Assembly (NCBI GenBank): GCA_025934375.1
Contig: JAICYD010000060.1
Span: forward strand, 1-41,574
Direction: 5' to 3'
Length of the DNA: 41,574 bases
Origin: Streptosporangiaceae bacterium
GTDB lineage: Bacteria; Actinomycetota; Actinomycetes; Streptosporangiales; Streptosporangiaceae
How positions within the stretch are numbered: position 1 is the stretch's first letter; every line of letters begins with the position of its first letter. This document shows, in pieces, positions 31,815 to 39,501 of the stretch. The notes beneath the pieces are model-generated. The model was not told the origin of the DNA. It was given only the letters and a program-made list of their open reading frames with translations, and did no database searches. The translations under genes and the position numbers were made by a program.

Positions 31815-32476
31815 ATGGGCCAGGTCAAGCGGAGCGCGCCGCCGACGGGGAGCCTGGCCCACTGCCGGCAGGCTGCCTGGACGCCGTCCCCGGCGGCGCG
31901 GATCTCCGCGTCATCGAGCGCGTCGGCCAGCTCGGCAATCCGCGCGGCCAGCCACGTCTCGCGCTTGGCGCGGGCGCGCAGCCGGTCCCGGACGCCTTGC
32001 GGGGTGTCCGGGCCGCGCCGCCACCGGTTAACGACGGCGTCGACCGCCGCCGCCGCGACGCAGTGCCCGGGGACGCCCGCACCCGGGGCGCGGCTGGTAT
32101 CCGGGACACGGTCATTTTCCGGGGCGCAGGTGGCGGCCAGGGTTCCCCAGCGGCCGTCGTCAATGCCGAACACGGACTCCACGACCAGGTGCGGCAGGTC
32201 GATGACAACCTGCACGGCGACCTTGCGGGAGCCACCGGCGGAAAAGGTGACCAGCGCCCAGTCGGCGGCCGGAGTCTCCCCCTTCACAATCGCGATGCCA
32301 ATGGTGGCACTGTCCTTGGTGGCGACACTGTCCTTGATGGCGACACTGTCCTTGATGGCGACACTGTCCTTGGTTGCGACACTGCCCCCCGGCGCCGCCA
32401 TATACGCAACCGCGGCGGTCGCCCGGGGGGACGATCCCCACAGAGTGTCTCGTCCGTGCCCCCCGAGTATCGTCAT
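31805..32476 (-). CDS. Hypothetical protein with a six-residue tandem repeat
   Basis: A 223-aa protein with no recognised domain. The N-terminal region contains about four copies of (V/A)A(T/I)KDS encoded by 18-bp DNA repeats (32303-32384). The middle (SAGGSRKVAVQVVIDLPHLVVES, FGIDDGRWGTLAA) is beta-like and the C-terminal part (RDRLRARAKRETWLAARIAELADALDD) is helical with coiled-coil character. Start ATG 32476 lies inside the left arm of a 12-bp perfect palindrome, and TATCGT eight bases upstream is a possible -10. The gene converges with the SagB-like gene. The codon pattern is consistent with real coding but the function is unknown. Confidence 0.6.
   Translation of the reverse strand: MTILGGHGRDTLWGSSPRATAAVAYMAAPGGSVATKDSVAIKDSVAIKDSVATKDSATIGIAIVKGETPAADWALVTFSAGGSRKVAVQVVIDLPHLVVESVFGIDDGRWGTLAATCAPENDRVPDTSRAPGAGVPGHCVAAAAVDAVVNRWRRGPDTPQGVRDRLRARAKRETWLAARIAELADALDDAEIRAAGDGVQAACRQWARLPVGGALRLTWPMRF
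32303..32384. repeat. 18-bp tandem repeat, about 4.5 copies
   Basis: The unit GGCGACACTGTCCTTGAT is perfect at 32321-32338 and 32339-32356, with close variants at 32303-32320 and 32357-32374 and a partial copy to 32384. It is in frame inside the hypothetical gene, so copy-number change would alter the protein without a frameshift. Confidence 0.88.
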
Positions 32477-32494
32477 GGCCCGTGACGATACTCG
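32464..32494. promoter_or_regulatory. 12-bp perfect palindrome spanning the start codon of the 31805-32476 gene
   Basis: CGAGTATCGTCA (32464-32475), 7-base spacer TGGCCCG, TGACGATACTCG (32483-32494). On the minus strand the right arm covers the putative -10 TATCGT and the left arm covers the ATG and the next codons. A dimeric repressor site is the likeliest reading. A translation-blocking hairpin is the alternative. Confidence 0.6.
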
Positions 32495-32559
32495 CGGGCA
32501 GGCCGCGCTCTCGGTATTTCGGCGTCGTGTCCCGCAATTAGCGGCGTGTGCCCGTATAA

Positions 32560-32588
32560 GGCTAAGCGGGCGCTATGCCCGCTTAGCC
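32560..32588 (-). terminator. Terminator of the DUF4232 gene
   Basis: GGCTAAGCGGGC-GCTAT-GCCCGCTTAGCC is a perfect 12-bp stem with a 5-base loop, beginning 17 bases beyond the stop codon (32606-32608) of the minus-strand gene. Confidence 0.85.
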
Positions 32589-32605
32589 CGCTAGGCGATT
32601 ATCCG

Positions 32606-33223
32606 TCAGGTGCTGAAGGCCGGGATGCCGGTGCCCGTGACCACGGTCCGGACCCGCAGGAAAACCGGGCCGGCCTTGGCGCACGCCGGGATGGGGAAGC
32701 CGATGAACGCGGGGCTGGTGGTGTTTGGGGGGAATACCTTCAGCCCGACGGCGGTGGTCTGGTGGCACGCGGTCGCCGGGAACACCGATGTGTTCGCGGT
32801 CACCAGGAACGTGTGCGCGGTCGCGCCCCGGCCGAGGGTGACGACCTTCTTGGGGTCGGCGGCGTCGCGGGCCGCCGCGCTGCCGAGCTGGACGCCGCCG
32901 CCGCGCACCGCCGACACGCCCGGGTAGCCGAACAGGGTGCACGTACGCGCGGAGATGTTCGAGAACTCAAGCTGGTAGGCGACGTGCCCGGCCGAGCCGT
33001 CACCGGGAACCCCGAGCCAGACACGCAGCTGGGAGGTCGCGCACGGGGGCGGCGTGCCCGCCGGCGCGGCCGTGCCTACCGAAGACACCGTGCTTGCCGA
33101 AGACACCGTGCTTGCCGACGCCGCCACCGCTGGCACGGCGATCGCCGCGCCCCCAGCGACGATGGCGGTGGCGACGATGGCGCGGAACTTGCCACTGCGT
33201 GGCATGCGCTTGATGAGGTTCAT
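32606..33223 (-). CDS. Secreted DUF4232 protein
   Basis: A 205-aa exported protein. The signal peptide (basic MNLIKRMPRSGKFR, then a hydrophobic stretch ending AVAASA) is followed by a short Ser/Thr/Val repeat linker encoded by three 18-bp units (33072-33125). The DUF4232 domain follows, with its usual two disulphides suggested by cysteines in PPCATSQLRVWLG, ARTCTLFGYPGVS, TACHQT and IPACAK. The TCTLFGYPGVS block is the family hallmark. DUF4232 proteins are common secreted or lipoproteins of actinomycetes; function unknown. Start ATG 33223. It is monocistronic, with a strong terminator at 32560-32588. Confidence 0.9.
   Translation of the reverse strand: MNLIKRMPRSGKFRAIVATAIVAGGAAIAVPAVAASASTVSSASTVSSVGTAAPAGTPPPCATSQLRVWLGVPGDGSAGHVAYQLEFSNISARTCTLFGYPGVSAVRGGGVQLGSAAARDAADPKKVVTLGRGATAHTFLVTANTSVFPATACHQTTAVGLKVFPPNTTSPAFIGFPIPACAKAGPVFLRVRTVVTGTGIPAFST
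33072..33125. repeat. Three 18-bp tandem repeats in the DUF4232 gene
   Basis: GTGCCTACCGAAGACACC, GTGCTTGCCGAAGACACC and GTGCTTGCCGACGCCGCC (33072, 33090, 33108). In frame on the minus strand they encode the ASTVSS linker just after the signal peptide. Confidence 0.82.
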
Positions 33224-33340
33224 GATGAAGGTGCCCTTTCCATTGCCTGAAGGTAGTGGAGTGACTCCGGCCAGCGGAAGATACGCGGTGAAAAGGGGAA
33301 ACCCACGGGAACCCGCAGGCCGTTGAGCGGGAACTATTCC

Positions 33341-34123
33341 TTAGTCTTTGTAGTCCGGGTAGAGGCGGTCGGCGAGCCGCAGCATGGCGTCCCAGGCGAG
33401 GTTGGGCTGGCGCTCGCCATCGTCGCCCGCGAACTGGCGGGCGGTGTGCTCGCAGACCTCTGGCGGCGGCAGGACCAGCGGCGCGCCGCCGGCGAGCGCG
33501 TCGACCTGGATCTGGCAGGCGCGCTCCAGGTAGAACATGCGCAGGAACGCCTGTCCCGGGGTGCGGCCGACGGTGAGCAGGCCGTGATTGCGCAAGATCA
33601 TCACAGGCTGGCCGCCCAGGTCGGCGACCAGCCGCTTCTTCTCGTCGGGGCTGACCGCGATGCCCTCGTAGTCGTGGTAGGCGACGCGGCCGTAGAACTC
33701 CAGCGACATCTGGTTGAGCGGCAGCAGCCCCTGCTCCTGGGCGGCGACGGCGCAGCCGGCCTTGGTGTGGGTGTGCAGCACGCACCGGGCATCCTCGCGC
33801 GAGGAGTGGATCGCGGAGTGGATGATGAATCCCGCCTGGTTGACCCGCCACGGCCCGTCGGCAACCAGCTGCCCGTCAAGGCCGACGATGACCAGGCTGG
33901 AGGCGGTGATCTCCTCATACAGCAGGCCGAACGGGTTGAGCAGGAACCGGTGCCCGGGGCCGGGGAGCCGGACCGAGATGTGGTTGAAGATGAGGTCGGT
34001 CATCTTGAAGTGCGCCACGAGCCGGTAGACGGCGGCGAGCTCACGGCGCAGCCGGAGCTCCTCGGCGGCGTCATCGGCAAGGTCGCTGGCGGTGGTCGCT
34101 GGCTCGATGTCGGTCGCGGTCAT
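33341..34123 (-). CDS. Class II aldolase/adducin family protein
   Basis: A 260-aa cytoplasmic enzyme. ELAAVYRLVAHFKMTDLIFNHISVRLPG and the glycine-rich FLLNPFGLLYEEITASSLV are the phosphate/substrate-binding block. Zinc ligands are H117 and H119 in HTHTKAG and H180 in RNHGLL. The Glu usually found before these (SEI-type) is replaced here, so this belongs with adducin-like or 'class II aldolase family' members rather than L-fuculose-phosphate aldolase proper. Start ATG 34123 has AAGGGACG nine bases upstream; the open frame extends to 34261 without protein-like sequence. It is divergent from the rhomboid gene, with about 130 bp between. Confidence 0.9.
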   Translation of the reverse strand: MTATDIEPATTASDLADDAAEELRLRRELAAVYRLVAHFKMTDLIFNHISVRLPGPGHRFLLNPFGLLYEEITASSLVIVGLDGQLVADGPWRVNQAGFIIHSAIHSSREDARCVLHTHTKAGCAVAAQEQGLLPLNQMSLEFYGRVAYHDYEGIAVSPDEKKRLVADLGGQPVMILRNHGLLTVGRTPGQAFLRMFYLERACQIQVDALAGGAPLVLPPPEVCEHTARQFAGDDGERQPNLAWDAMLRLADRLYPDYKD

Positions 34124-34253
34124 GGCACGGCGTCCCTTCGGTGGCTCTCCCTTCGACCATAGGCATGGCGGCCGCGCGAAGGCTAGGTGCCCGTGCCCCG
34201 AGAAAAGCACGGCCTGGTTGTGCCACGTGGGCTGGTTCGGGCAGGGTTGGCAC

Positions 34254-35045
34254 GTGGTCATCCCGGTTCATGACGAGAACCCGCTGCGCCGGACGCCGTG
34301 GGTCACCTACCTGCTGATCGCGGTCAACGTCGTCGTGCTAGTCATCACGCCGCTGTCGCGAGGCTCGGCCATGGGCGTGTCGGGAAGCGCCCAGGTGTGC
34401 GGGCAGGCGGCGTTCCTCGATCAGTACGGCGCGATCCCGCGCGAGCTCGTCCACGACCGGCCGCTGCCGCTGGTCGCGACGGGGCAGCCGGGATCGGCGC
34501 CGGACAGCTGCGTCGTCAGCCGGCCGCCGTATCACAAGGTCCCGGCGCTGTCGGTGCTGTGGTCGATGTTCATTCACGCGGGCTGGCTGCACCTGCTGGG
34601 CAACATGCTGTTCCTGCTGATCTTCGGCAACAACATCGAGGACCGCTTCCGCAAGCTCCCGTACCTGGTCTTCTACCTCATCGCCGGATACGTCGCGGCG
34701 TACGGCTTCGCGTTCGCCAACAGCACGTCGGCGCAGCCGCTGGTCGGCGCGTCCGGCGCGATCGCCGGGGTGCTGGGCGCGTACCTGGCTATCTTCCCGC
34801 GGGCCAAAGTCTGGTCGCTGGTGCCGTTCTTGTTCTTCATCCCGCTGCGCATCCCCGCCTGGCTGGTGCTCGGCTCGTGGTTCGCGTTGCAGTGGGCGTA
34901 CTCGGCCGGCTACGCCGCGTCCGGGGCGGGGAACGTGGCGTACCTGGCGCACGTGTTCGGGTTCATCTTCGGCTTCATCGTCGGCCTGGCGGTCCGCGCA
35001 TTCGCCGGGCCGACCCAGTACCCCGCCTCCCCCCGCTACCGTTGA
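34254..35045 (+). CDS. Rhomboid-family intramembrane serine protease
   Basis: A 263-aa membrane protein with about six TM helices. TM1 is LLIAVNVVVLVITPL. It is followed by a loop with two Cys (QVCGQAAFLDQYGAIP, APDSCVVS), then MFIHAGWLHLLGNMLFLLIFG, containing the conserved HLxGN oxyanion helix. The catalytic serine S167 is in GASGAIAGVLGAYL and the catalytic H233 in AHVFGFIFGFIVG, completing the Ser-His dyad. Start GTG 34254 was chosen because it directly precedes the conserved VIPVHDENP N-terminus; an AGGG lies upstream. Substrates are unknown. The GNAT gene follows 40 bp downstream. Confidence 0.92.
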   Translation: MVIPVHDENPLRRTPWVTYLLIAVNVVVLVITPLSRGSAMGVSGSAQVCGQAAFLDQYGAIPRELVHDRPLPLVATGQPGSAPDSCVVSRPPYHKVPALSVLWSMFIHAGWLHLLGNMLFLLIFGNNIEDRFRKLPYLVFYLIAGYVAAYGFAFANSTSAQPLVGASGAIAGVLGAYLAIFPRAKVWSLVPFLFFIPLRIPAWLVLGSWFALQWAYSAGYAASGAGNVAYLAHVFGFIFGFIVGLAVRAFAGPTQYPASPRYR

Positions 35046-35073
35046 GTCCCAGCGGGCGCGCCATCGCCCGGGG

Positions 35074-35079
35074 CATGAT
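35074..35079 (+). promoter_or_regulatory. -10-like box CATGAT before the GNAT gene
   Basis: CATGAT, six bases, then ATG 35086. The spacing fits leaderless initiation, but GAGG also lies just upstream of the ATG, so ordinary initiation is possible. Confidence 0.35.
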
Positions 35080-35085
35080 CGAGGT

Positions 35086-35604
35086 ATGGACGATCAACTG
35101 CGGCTACGGCCGGTCGTGGAGGAGGAGTTGCCGATCCTCCAGCGGCTAACCCAGGACCCGGAAGCGGCGGGCCAGTACTCCTGGTACGGATGGTTCGACA
35201 GCTCGCGGTGGGCGCGACGGTGGGCCGACAACGGGCTGATCGGGGACGACCTCGGGGTGCTCATGGTCGCCCGCGGCCCCGACGCGCTCGGCTTCGTCCA
35301 ATGGCGGCGCAAGAGCGCGTCGCCGGCGGCGTGGTACCTGGAGCTGGGGATCGCGCTGCTGCCGGAGTTTCGCGGGAAGGGCCACGGCACCCAGGCGCAC
35401 ACGCTGCTGGCCCGCTACCTGTTCGCGCACACGACAGTGCACCGCATCGAGGCCTCGACCGAGCTTGAGAACCTCGCCGAGCAGAAGGCGCTGGAGAAGG
35501 CCGGGTTCACCCGCGAGGGCGTGCTGCGCGAGGTTGGCTGGCGGGACGGCGCCTGGCGCGACGGCGTCCTGTTCAGCCTGCTACGCACCGACCTCGACCT
35601 CTAG
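35086..35604 (+). CDS. GNAT-family N-acetyltransferase (RimJ/RimL type)
   Basis: A 172-aa protein. The N-terminal strand-helix LRLRPVVEEELPILQRLTQD is followed by the acetyl-CoA-binding motif A (LELGIALLPEFRGKGHGTQAHTLLARYLF, with the R/Q-x-x-G-x-G/A loop RGKGHG) and motif B (VHRIEASTELENLAEQKALEKAGFTREGVLRE). The NLAEQKALEKAGF pattern is typical of RimJ/RimL-type acetyltransferases acting on protein N-termini or small amines. The substrate is unknown. Confidence 0.92.
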   Translation: MDDQLRLRPVVEEELPILQRLTQDPEAAGQYSWYGWFDSSRWARRWADNGLIGDDLGVLMVARGPDALGFVQWRRKSASPAAWYLELGIALLPEFRGKGHGTQAHTLLARYLFAHTTVHRIEASTELENLAEQKALEKAGFTREGVLREVGWRDGAWRDGVLFSLLRTDLDL

Positions 35605-35631
35605 GCCCGCCGCGCCGCCCGGCAGCGTGAA

Positions 35632-35739
35632 ATTCATGAAATGAATCCCGATCTTCATCGCAACGATCCCTCACGCCTGCGCCATTGGAACTCCGCCACG
35701 CCTGCTCTTGACCCTATCGAAGCGTCAGCCACCCTATCG
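35632..35739. promoter_or_regulatory. Candidate regulatory elements before the 35802 gene pair
   Basis: ATTCAT-GAA-ATGAAT (35632-35646) is a short perfect dyad in a locally AT-rich patch. Further on, ACCCTATCG occurs at 35711-35719 and again at 35731-35739, exactly 20 bp apart, or two helical turns. The latter lies 60-90 bp upstream of the small-protein start and could be a tandem activator site. Confidence 0.4.
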
Positions 35740-35801
35740 CGGCGGCCGAAGCCCGCTGGGGCACGAGGGACATTGGGGTGGGCCGGTGCCATACTGCGGG
35801 C

Positions 35802-35996
35802 ATGACGGAAGCAGAGCCAACCAAGAATGAGCCGCCGCCGGATAAGGGCGCCACCCGGCTCGTCGACGGGAAGCTGCAGGAATTCGACGGCTCCGCGTGG
35901 GTGCCGTTTGACTACCTGCCGCAGGCGGGCTCGGGCGGGGACGGAAAGCCGATCATCCTTTACAAGTTCCTCACCGATTACGAGGTGGACGGGTGA
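35802..35996 (+). CDS. Small acidic protein of unknown function, coupled to the next gene
   Basis: A 64-aa protein (MTEAEPTKNEPPPDKG...). A disordered Pro/Glu/Lys N-terminus is followed by a compact block, LVDGKLQEFDGSAWVPFDYL, and a hydrophobic-aromatic end PIILYKFLTDYEVDG. I do not recognise the family. ATG 35802 is preferred; GTG 35778 would add eight residues. The stop TGA (35994-35996) overlaps the GTG start of the membrane protein gene (GTGA), a strong sign of translational coupling and a shared function. Confidence 0.7.
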   Translation: MTEAEPTKNEPPPDKGATRLVDGKLQEFDGSAWVPFDYLPQAGSGGDGKPIILYKFLTDYEVDG

Positions 35997-36685
35997 CGAC
36001 GCCTGCTCAGGGAGCGGCCAGCGCCAGTGACCTGCCGTCGCCGCTGACGTCGGTCGAGGACATGCGGGCCACCGCGAAGTGGACGCTCGCGGTGGTCGGC
36101 GCGACCGGCGCGGTCCTGATCAGCGGCGGGCCGCTGGTGGCGGTCGGGCAGGTGCACGGCGTGGCGCACGCCGTGCTGGCCGGCGTCGGGCTGGCCTGCG
36201 CGCTGGCCGGCATCTGGCTGGCGATCTGGTTCACCAGCCAGGTGCTGACGCCCCGGCTGACGACGCCCGCCGTCTTCACCGAGCAGCGGACCTCGGCCGT
36301 CACCCGCAAGACGTCCCTCACCCTGGCCTCGCTCACCGAGCAGATCGACAAGAACCCGACGTACTTCTTCGGCGAGCTGGCGACCAGCGTGAGCGACCTG
36401 CTCGGCCGCCGGGCCAAGACGCTCGACGCCATGCAGAAGGTCGCCGAGGCCCTCGCCGCCTCCGCCGACGTGACGATGAGCGCGCGGCTGCAGACGACCC
36501 TGGGACGGCTGCAGTCGGACCTGGCGCGCCTGGACGCCGGGCTCAAGTCGCTGCTGCCGCTCGCCCACGCGTGGCTGGTGGAGGCGGACCTGCGGCGATC
36601 CCGGCTGTGGACCCTCGCGGGCGGGGTGCTCGTCGTGGTGGGCGCCGTGCTGTTCTTCAGCGTGACCGGCGCCAGCCCCGGCTAG
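35993..36685 (+). CDS. Three-TM membrane protein of unknown function
   Basis: A 230-aa protein. Two adjacent N-terminal TM helices (about residues 30-50 and 58-80: TLAVVGATGAVLISGG; VLAGVGLACALAGIWLAIWF) are followed by a helical cytoplasmic region of about 120 residues with heptad character (RKTSLTLASLTEQIDKN, TTLGRLQSDLARLDAGLKSL). A last C-terminal TM (WTLAGGVLVVVGAVLFFSV) completes it. The family is not recognised. It is coupled to the 64-aa protein by a GTGA overlap. The 2TM-coiled coil-1TM layout resembles membrane partners of signalling or effector modules, but no catalytic motif is visible. Confidence 0.75.
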   Translation: MTTPAQGAASASDLPSPLTSVEDMRATAKWTLAVVGATGAVLISGGPLVAVGQVHGVAHAVLAGVGLACALAGIWLAIWFTSQVLTPRLTTPAVFTEQRTSAVTRKTSLTLASLTEQIDKNPTYFFGELATSVSDLLGRRAKTLDAMQKVAEALAASADVTMSARLQTTLGRLQSDLARLDAGLKSLLPLAHAWLVEADLRRSRLWTLAGGVLVVVGAVLFFSVTGASPG

Positions 36686-36698
36686 CGAGTTACCCGGT

Positions 36699-36716
36699 CC
36701 CCGCAGTTACGCGGGG
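36699..36716. terminator. Shared terminator between convergent genes
   Basis: CCCCGC-agttac-GCGGGG is a 6-bp GC stem with a 6-base loop. It lies 13 bases after the stop of the membrane-protein gene (+) and contains in its loop the TAA stop codon (36707-36709) of the FAD monooxygenase (-). Confidence 0.6.
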
Positions 36717-38398
36717 CGGTCCAAGATCGCGCGCAGCACGCTCGCGAGGGCGTCGTTGGCGGTGGTGGCCGCGGCGGAGCGCCACGCGATGTAGCCGTCG
36801 GGGCGGACGAGGGCCGCGCCCCCGCCGGCGATGCCGTAGGCGGCGGCGAACTCGCCGGTCACGTCGGCGCCTTCCAGGCAGACGTCCACGGTGACGCCGA
36901 GCCGGGCCCGCGCGATCCGGGCCTGCTCGCGCCAGGCGTCGCCGGCGCCTCCATTGCCGTCGGCGGCGACCAGCAGCGTGAAGTTCCGGCCGAACAGGTC
37001 CAGCGTGGAGATCGGCTTCCCGTCGCGTTCCACCCAGGCGTGCGGGGCGCGGGTGCCGGGGCGGCCGCCGCCGTCGCGGGGGTGCACCGGCGTGGCGTCA
37101 TCGCCAGGCTCGGTCAAGATGGCGGCGGAGGCGTAGCGGTAGCCGAGCTCCAGGTAGAGGTCGTCCAGGACGGGCTGGATGCCGTCGGTGCCGAGGTAGG
37201 GGGCGACGCGGGTGACGTACCGGGAGTAGGACTGCTCCACGGTGAAGTCGCCGACCGGGCGGCGCTCGGCCTCGTAGCTGTCGAGCAGGCAAGGGCCGGC
37301 GGTGCCGTTCAAGACGGCGGCCAGCTTCCAGGCGAGGTTGTGCGCGTCGTGCACGCCGGTGTTGCCGCCGAAGCCGCCGTTGGGCGGGACCACGTGCGCG
37401 GCGTCGCCGGCCAGGAAGATCCGGCCGTCGCCGTAGCGGTCGGCCAGGTCGGCGGTGGCGCGCCAGGTGGCGATGTCCTTGATCGTGACCGGCATGCCGG
37501 GGACGCCGATCGCGGCCCGCAGCAGCTCCAGCGCCTTCGCGTCGGTGATGCCGGCGGCGACGTTCGCCCACGGGGCGTCCGGGTAGGCGGCCACGATCTC
37601 CGGGCGGGCGATGTCGCCGATGAGGTTGACGACCAGGAAGCCCGCGTTGCCGCTGCGGTCCAGGCGGAAGAACCCGCGCAGCACCGGATTCGTTACGTAC
37701 AGGACGCCCTGGTTGCGCCCGGCCAGCAGCGGCGACAGGTCCTCGTCGGCGCGGAAGTAGATGGTGATGCTGTCCGACATGACGCCGTGCCCGCGCATGC
37801 CGATGCCGAGCCGCTGCCGGACCGGGCTGCGGTTGCCGTCGGCGGCGACGACGTACCGGGCCCGGACCTGGGACGTCGATCCGGCGTCGAGGTCGGCGAG
37901 CGTGGCGGTGACGCCGTCGTGGTCGGAGTCCAGGGCGATGCACTCGGTGCGGTAGCGCAGCCGGGCGCCGAGCTCCTCGGCGCGGGCGCGCAGGATCGGC
38001 TCCAGGGCGTCCTGGTCGATGAACGTGCGGACGGTCGGGCTGAACTCGTCGACGCCCGCGTTCAGGTTCGTGAAGAAGCTCATGATCTCCCGGCCGGCCA
38101 GCGACTCGACGTTGCTGATGCCGCCATCGGGGATGTACTGCTGCTCCGACCGGCGCCGCACGGTGCCTTCCAGCCCGATCGAGCGCAAGATCTCCAGGGT
38201 GCGCAGGTTGAAGTGGCCCGCGCGAGGGTTGATGGCCGTGCTGGCGTGCCGCTCGACGGCCAGCGACTCGATGCCGTGCCAGGCCAGGAGCATCGCGGTG
38301 GACAAGCCGACGAGGCTGCCGCCGACGATGAGAACGGGCACCTCGGTAACGGGTGACTCGGCAGCTGACTCCGCATGCCCGATATCCTCGCTCTTCAT
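36707..38398 (-). CDS. FAD-dependent aromatic monooxygenase (PHBH-type, group A)
   Basis: A 563-aa cytoplasmic flavoprotein hydroxylase. The N-terminal Rossmann motif VLIVGGSLVGLSTAMLLAW is followed by VERHASTAINPRAGHFNLRTLEI, the DG motif YVVAADGNRSPVRQRLGI, and the GD motif GRIFLAGDAAHVVPPNGGFG (D332) followed by GVHDAHNLAWKLA. A C-terminal thioredoxin-like domain (about 445-560, LFGRNFTLLVAAD) is typical of the polyketide/phenol hydroxylase branch (TetX/RdmE/MhpA-like). It uses NAD(P)H and O2 to hydroxylate an aromatic ring; the substrate is unknown. Start ATG 38398 was chosen because it gives the normal N-terminus; no clear RBS. It is divergent from a LysR gene that probably controls it. 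Confidence 0.93.
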   Translation of the reverse strand: MKSEDIGHAESAAESPVTEVPVLIVGGSLVGLSTAMLLAWHGIESLAVERHASTAINPRAGHFNLRTLEILRSIGLEGTVRRRSEQQYIPDGGISNVESLAGREIMSFFTNLNAGVDEFSPTVRTFIDQDALEPILRARAEELGARLRYRTECIALDSDHDGVTATLADLDAGSTSQVRARYVVAADGNRSPVRQRLGIGMRGHGVMSDSITIYFRADEDLSPLLAGRNQGVLYVTNPVLRGFFRLDRSGNAGFLVVNLIGDIARPEIVAAYPDAPWANVAAGITDAKALELLRAAIGVPGMPVTIKDIATWRATADLADRYGDGRIFLAGDAAHVVPPNGGFGGNTGVHDAHNLAWKLAAVLNGTAGPCLLDSYEAERRPVGDFTVEQSYSRYVTRVAPYLGTDGIQPVLDDLYLELGYRYASAAILTEPGDDATPVHPRDGGGRPGTRAPHAWVERDGKPISTLDLFGRNFTLLVAADGNGGAGDAWREQARIARARLGVTVDVCLEGADVTGEFAAAYGIAGGGAALVRPDGYIAWRSAAATTANDALASVLRAILDRPA

Positions 38399-38418
38399 CG
38401 GGCATGCACCGGGGGGTA

Positions 38419-38504
38419 CGGGGGGGCGTCCCCCCGAGGGATAGCAGTCATGGGCAGATCCTGGCATTCCCCTGGTCATGCGGCAAACGGATCCTGTGAA
38501 TGCC
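38419..38504. promoter_or_regulatory. Hairpin and LysR-type operator candidate in the divergent region
   Basis: CGGGGGG-GCGT-CCCCCCG (38419-38436) is a GC hairpin in the leader of the monooxygenase gene. GGCATTC (38463-38469) and GAATGCC (38498-38504) form a perfect 7-bp inverted repeat spaced by 28 bp, about 40-80 bp upstream of the LysR start at 38547. This is in the place expected for a LysR activation/recognition site controlling both directions. Confidence 0.4.
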
Positions 38505-38546
38505 CACCATTGCCTTGCTGAATGAACTGCTGCTACACGTGAGCGT

Positions 38547-39461
38547 ATGGAGCTATCAGGAGTTGACCTGAACCTGCTCGTCGCGTTCGACGCGCTGATG
38601 CAAGAGCGCAGCGTGACCCGCGCGGCGGGCCGGATCGGCCTCAGCCAGCCCGGCATGAGCAACGCCCTCGCCCGGCTGCGCAAGCTGACCGGGGACCCGC
38701 TGCTCGTCCGCGAGGGGCCAGCCCTGGTCCCGACGCCACGGGCACAGGCGCTGCGCCAGCCAGTGCGGGACGCGCTCACGCTGATCCGGGGGGCGCTGGA
38801 GCCGCGTCCGTCCTTCGACCCGGCGCGGGACCGGGCGACGTTCACCGTCAGCTGCTCGGACTACAGCCTGCTGATGCTCATTGGCCCGCTGGTGCGGCAC
38901 CTGGCCACTGCGGCGCCGGCCGTCACGATCCGGGTGCTGCCCCGGACGCCCGACGCGGTCCGGCTGATCCGCGACGGCGACATCGACCTGGCGATCGAGC
39001 CCGCCGAGATCATGCCCGAGGTGGCGCTGGCCAGCGCGCGGCTGTGGGCCGACCGGTGGCTGTGCTGCGTGTGGGAGGGCAACTCCGTCGTCGGTGACCA
39101 CCTGACGCTGGAGGCCTACCTGGAGATGGGGCACCTGGTCTACTCGATGGGCCGCGGGCAGCCGGTGTCCATGGTCGATGAGCACCTGGCGCGGTCGCTG
39201 GTACCGCGCCGGATCGAGTTCACCGTGGAGAGCTTCCTGCTCGCCCCGTTCCTGCTGGAGGGCACCGACCTGGTCACCGTGGTTCCCGAGAAGGCGGCGC
39301 CGTTCCTGCGCCGGACGGCGGCGGTCCGCCTGCTGGAGTCGCCGGTGCCGCTGCCGTCCATCACCGAGATGCTGTGGTGGCACCCCCGCCACGACGCCGA
39401 CCCCGCCCACACCTGGATCCGCACCCGCGTCGCCGAGATCGCCACGTCCCTGGATGATTAG
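38547..39461 (+). CDS. LysR-family transcription regulator
   Basis: A 304-aa regulator. The N-terminal winged HTH (residues 1-65: LNLLVAFDALMQERSVTRAA, LSQPGMSNALARLRKLTGDPLLVREG) has the PGMSNALARLR form seen in NodD/PcpR-like LysR members. The C-terminal periplasmic-binding-protein-like effector domain (about 95-300) contains FTVSCSDYSLLMLIGPLVRHL, DIDLAIEPAEIMPEVALASARLW and TDLVTVVPEKAAPFL. It is divergent from the FAD monooxygenase, the classical arrangement for LysR control by an aromatic substrate. Start ATG 38547. Confidence 0.95.
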   Translation: MELSGVDLNLLVAFDALMQERSVTRAAGRIGLSQPGMSNALARLRKLTGDPLLVREGPALVPTPRAQALRQPVRDALTLIRGALEPRPSFDPARDRATFTVSCSDYSLLMLIGPLVRHLATAAPAVTIRVLPRTPDAVRLIRDGDIDLAIEPAEIMPEVALASARLWADRWLCCVWEGNSVVGDHLTLEAYLEMGHLVYSMGRGQPVSMVDEHLARSLVPRRIEFTVESFLLAPFLLEGTDLVTVVPEKAAPFLRRTAAVRLLESPVPLPSITEMLWWHPRHDADPAHTWIRTRVAEIATSLDD

Positions 39462-39501
39462 CGGCGCCGGGCCCGGCGGCTCCGCCGCCGGCGGCATCGC
39501 G

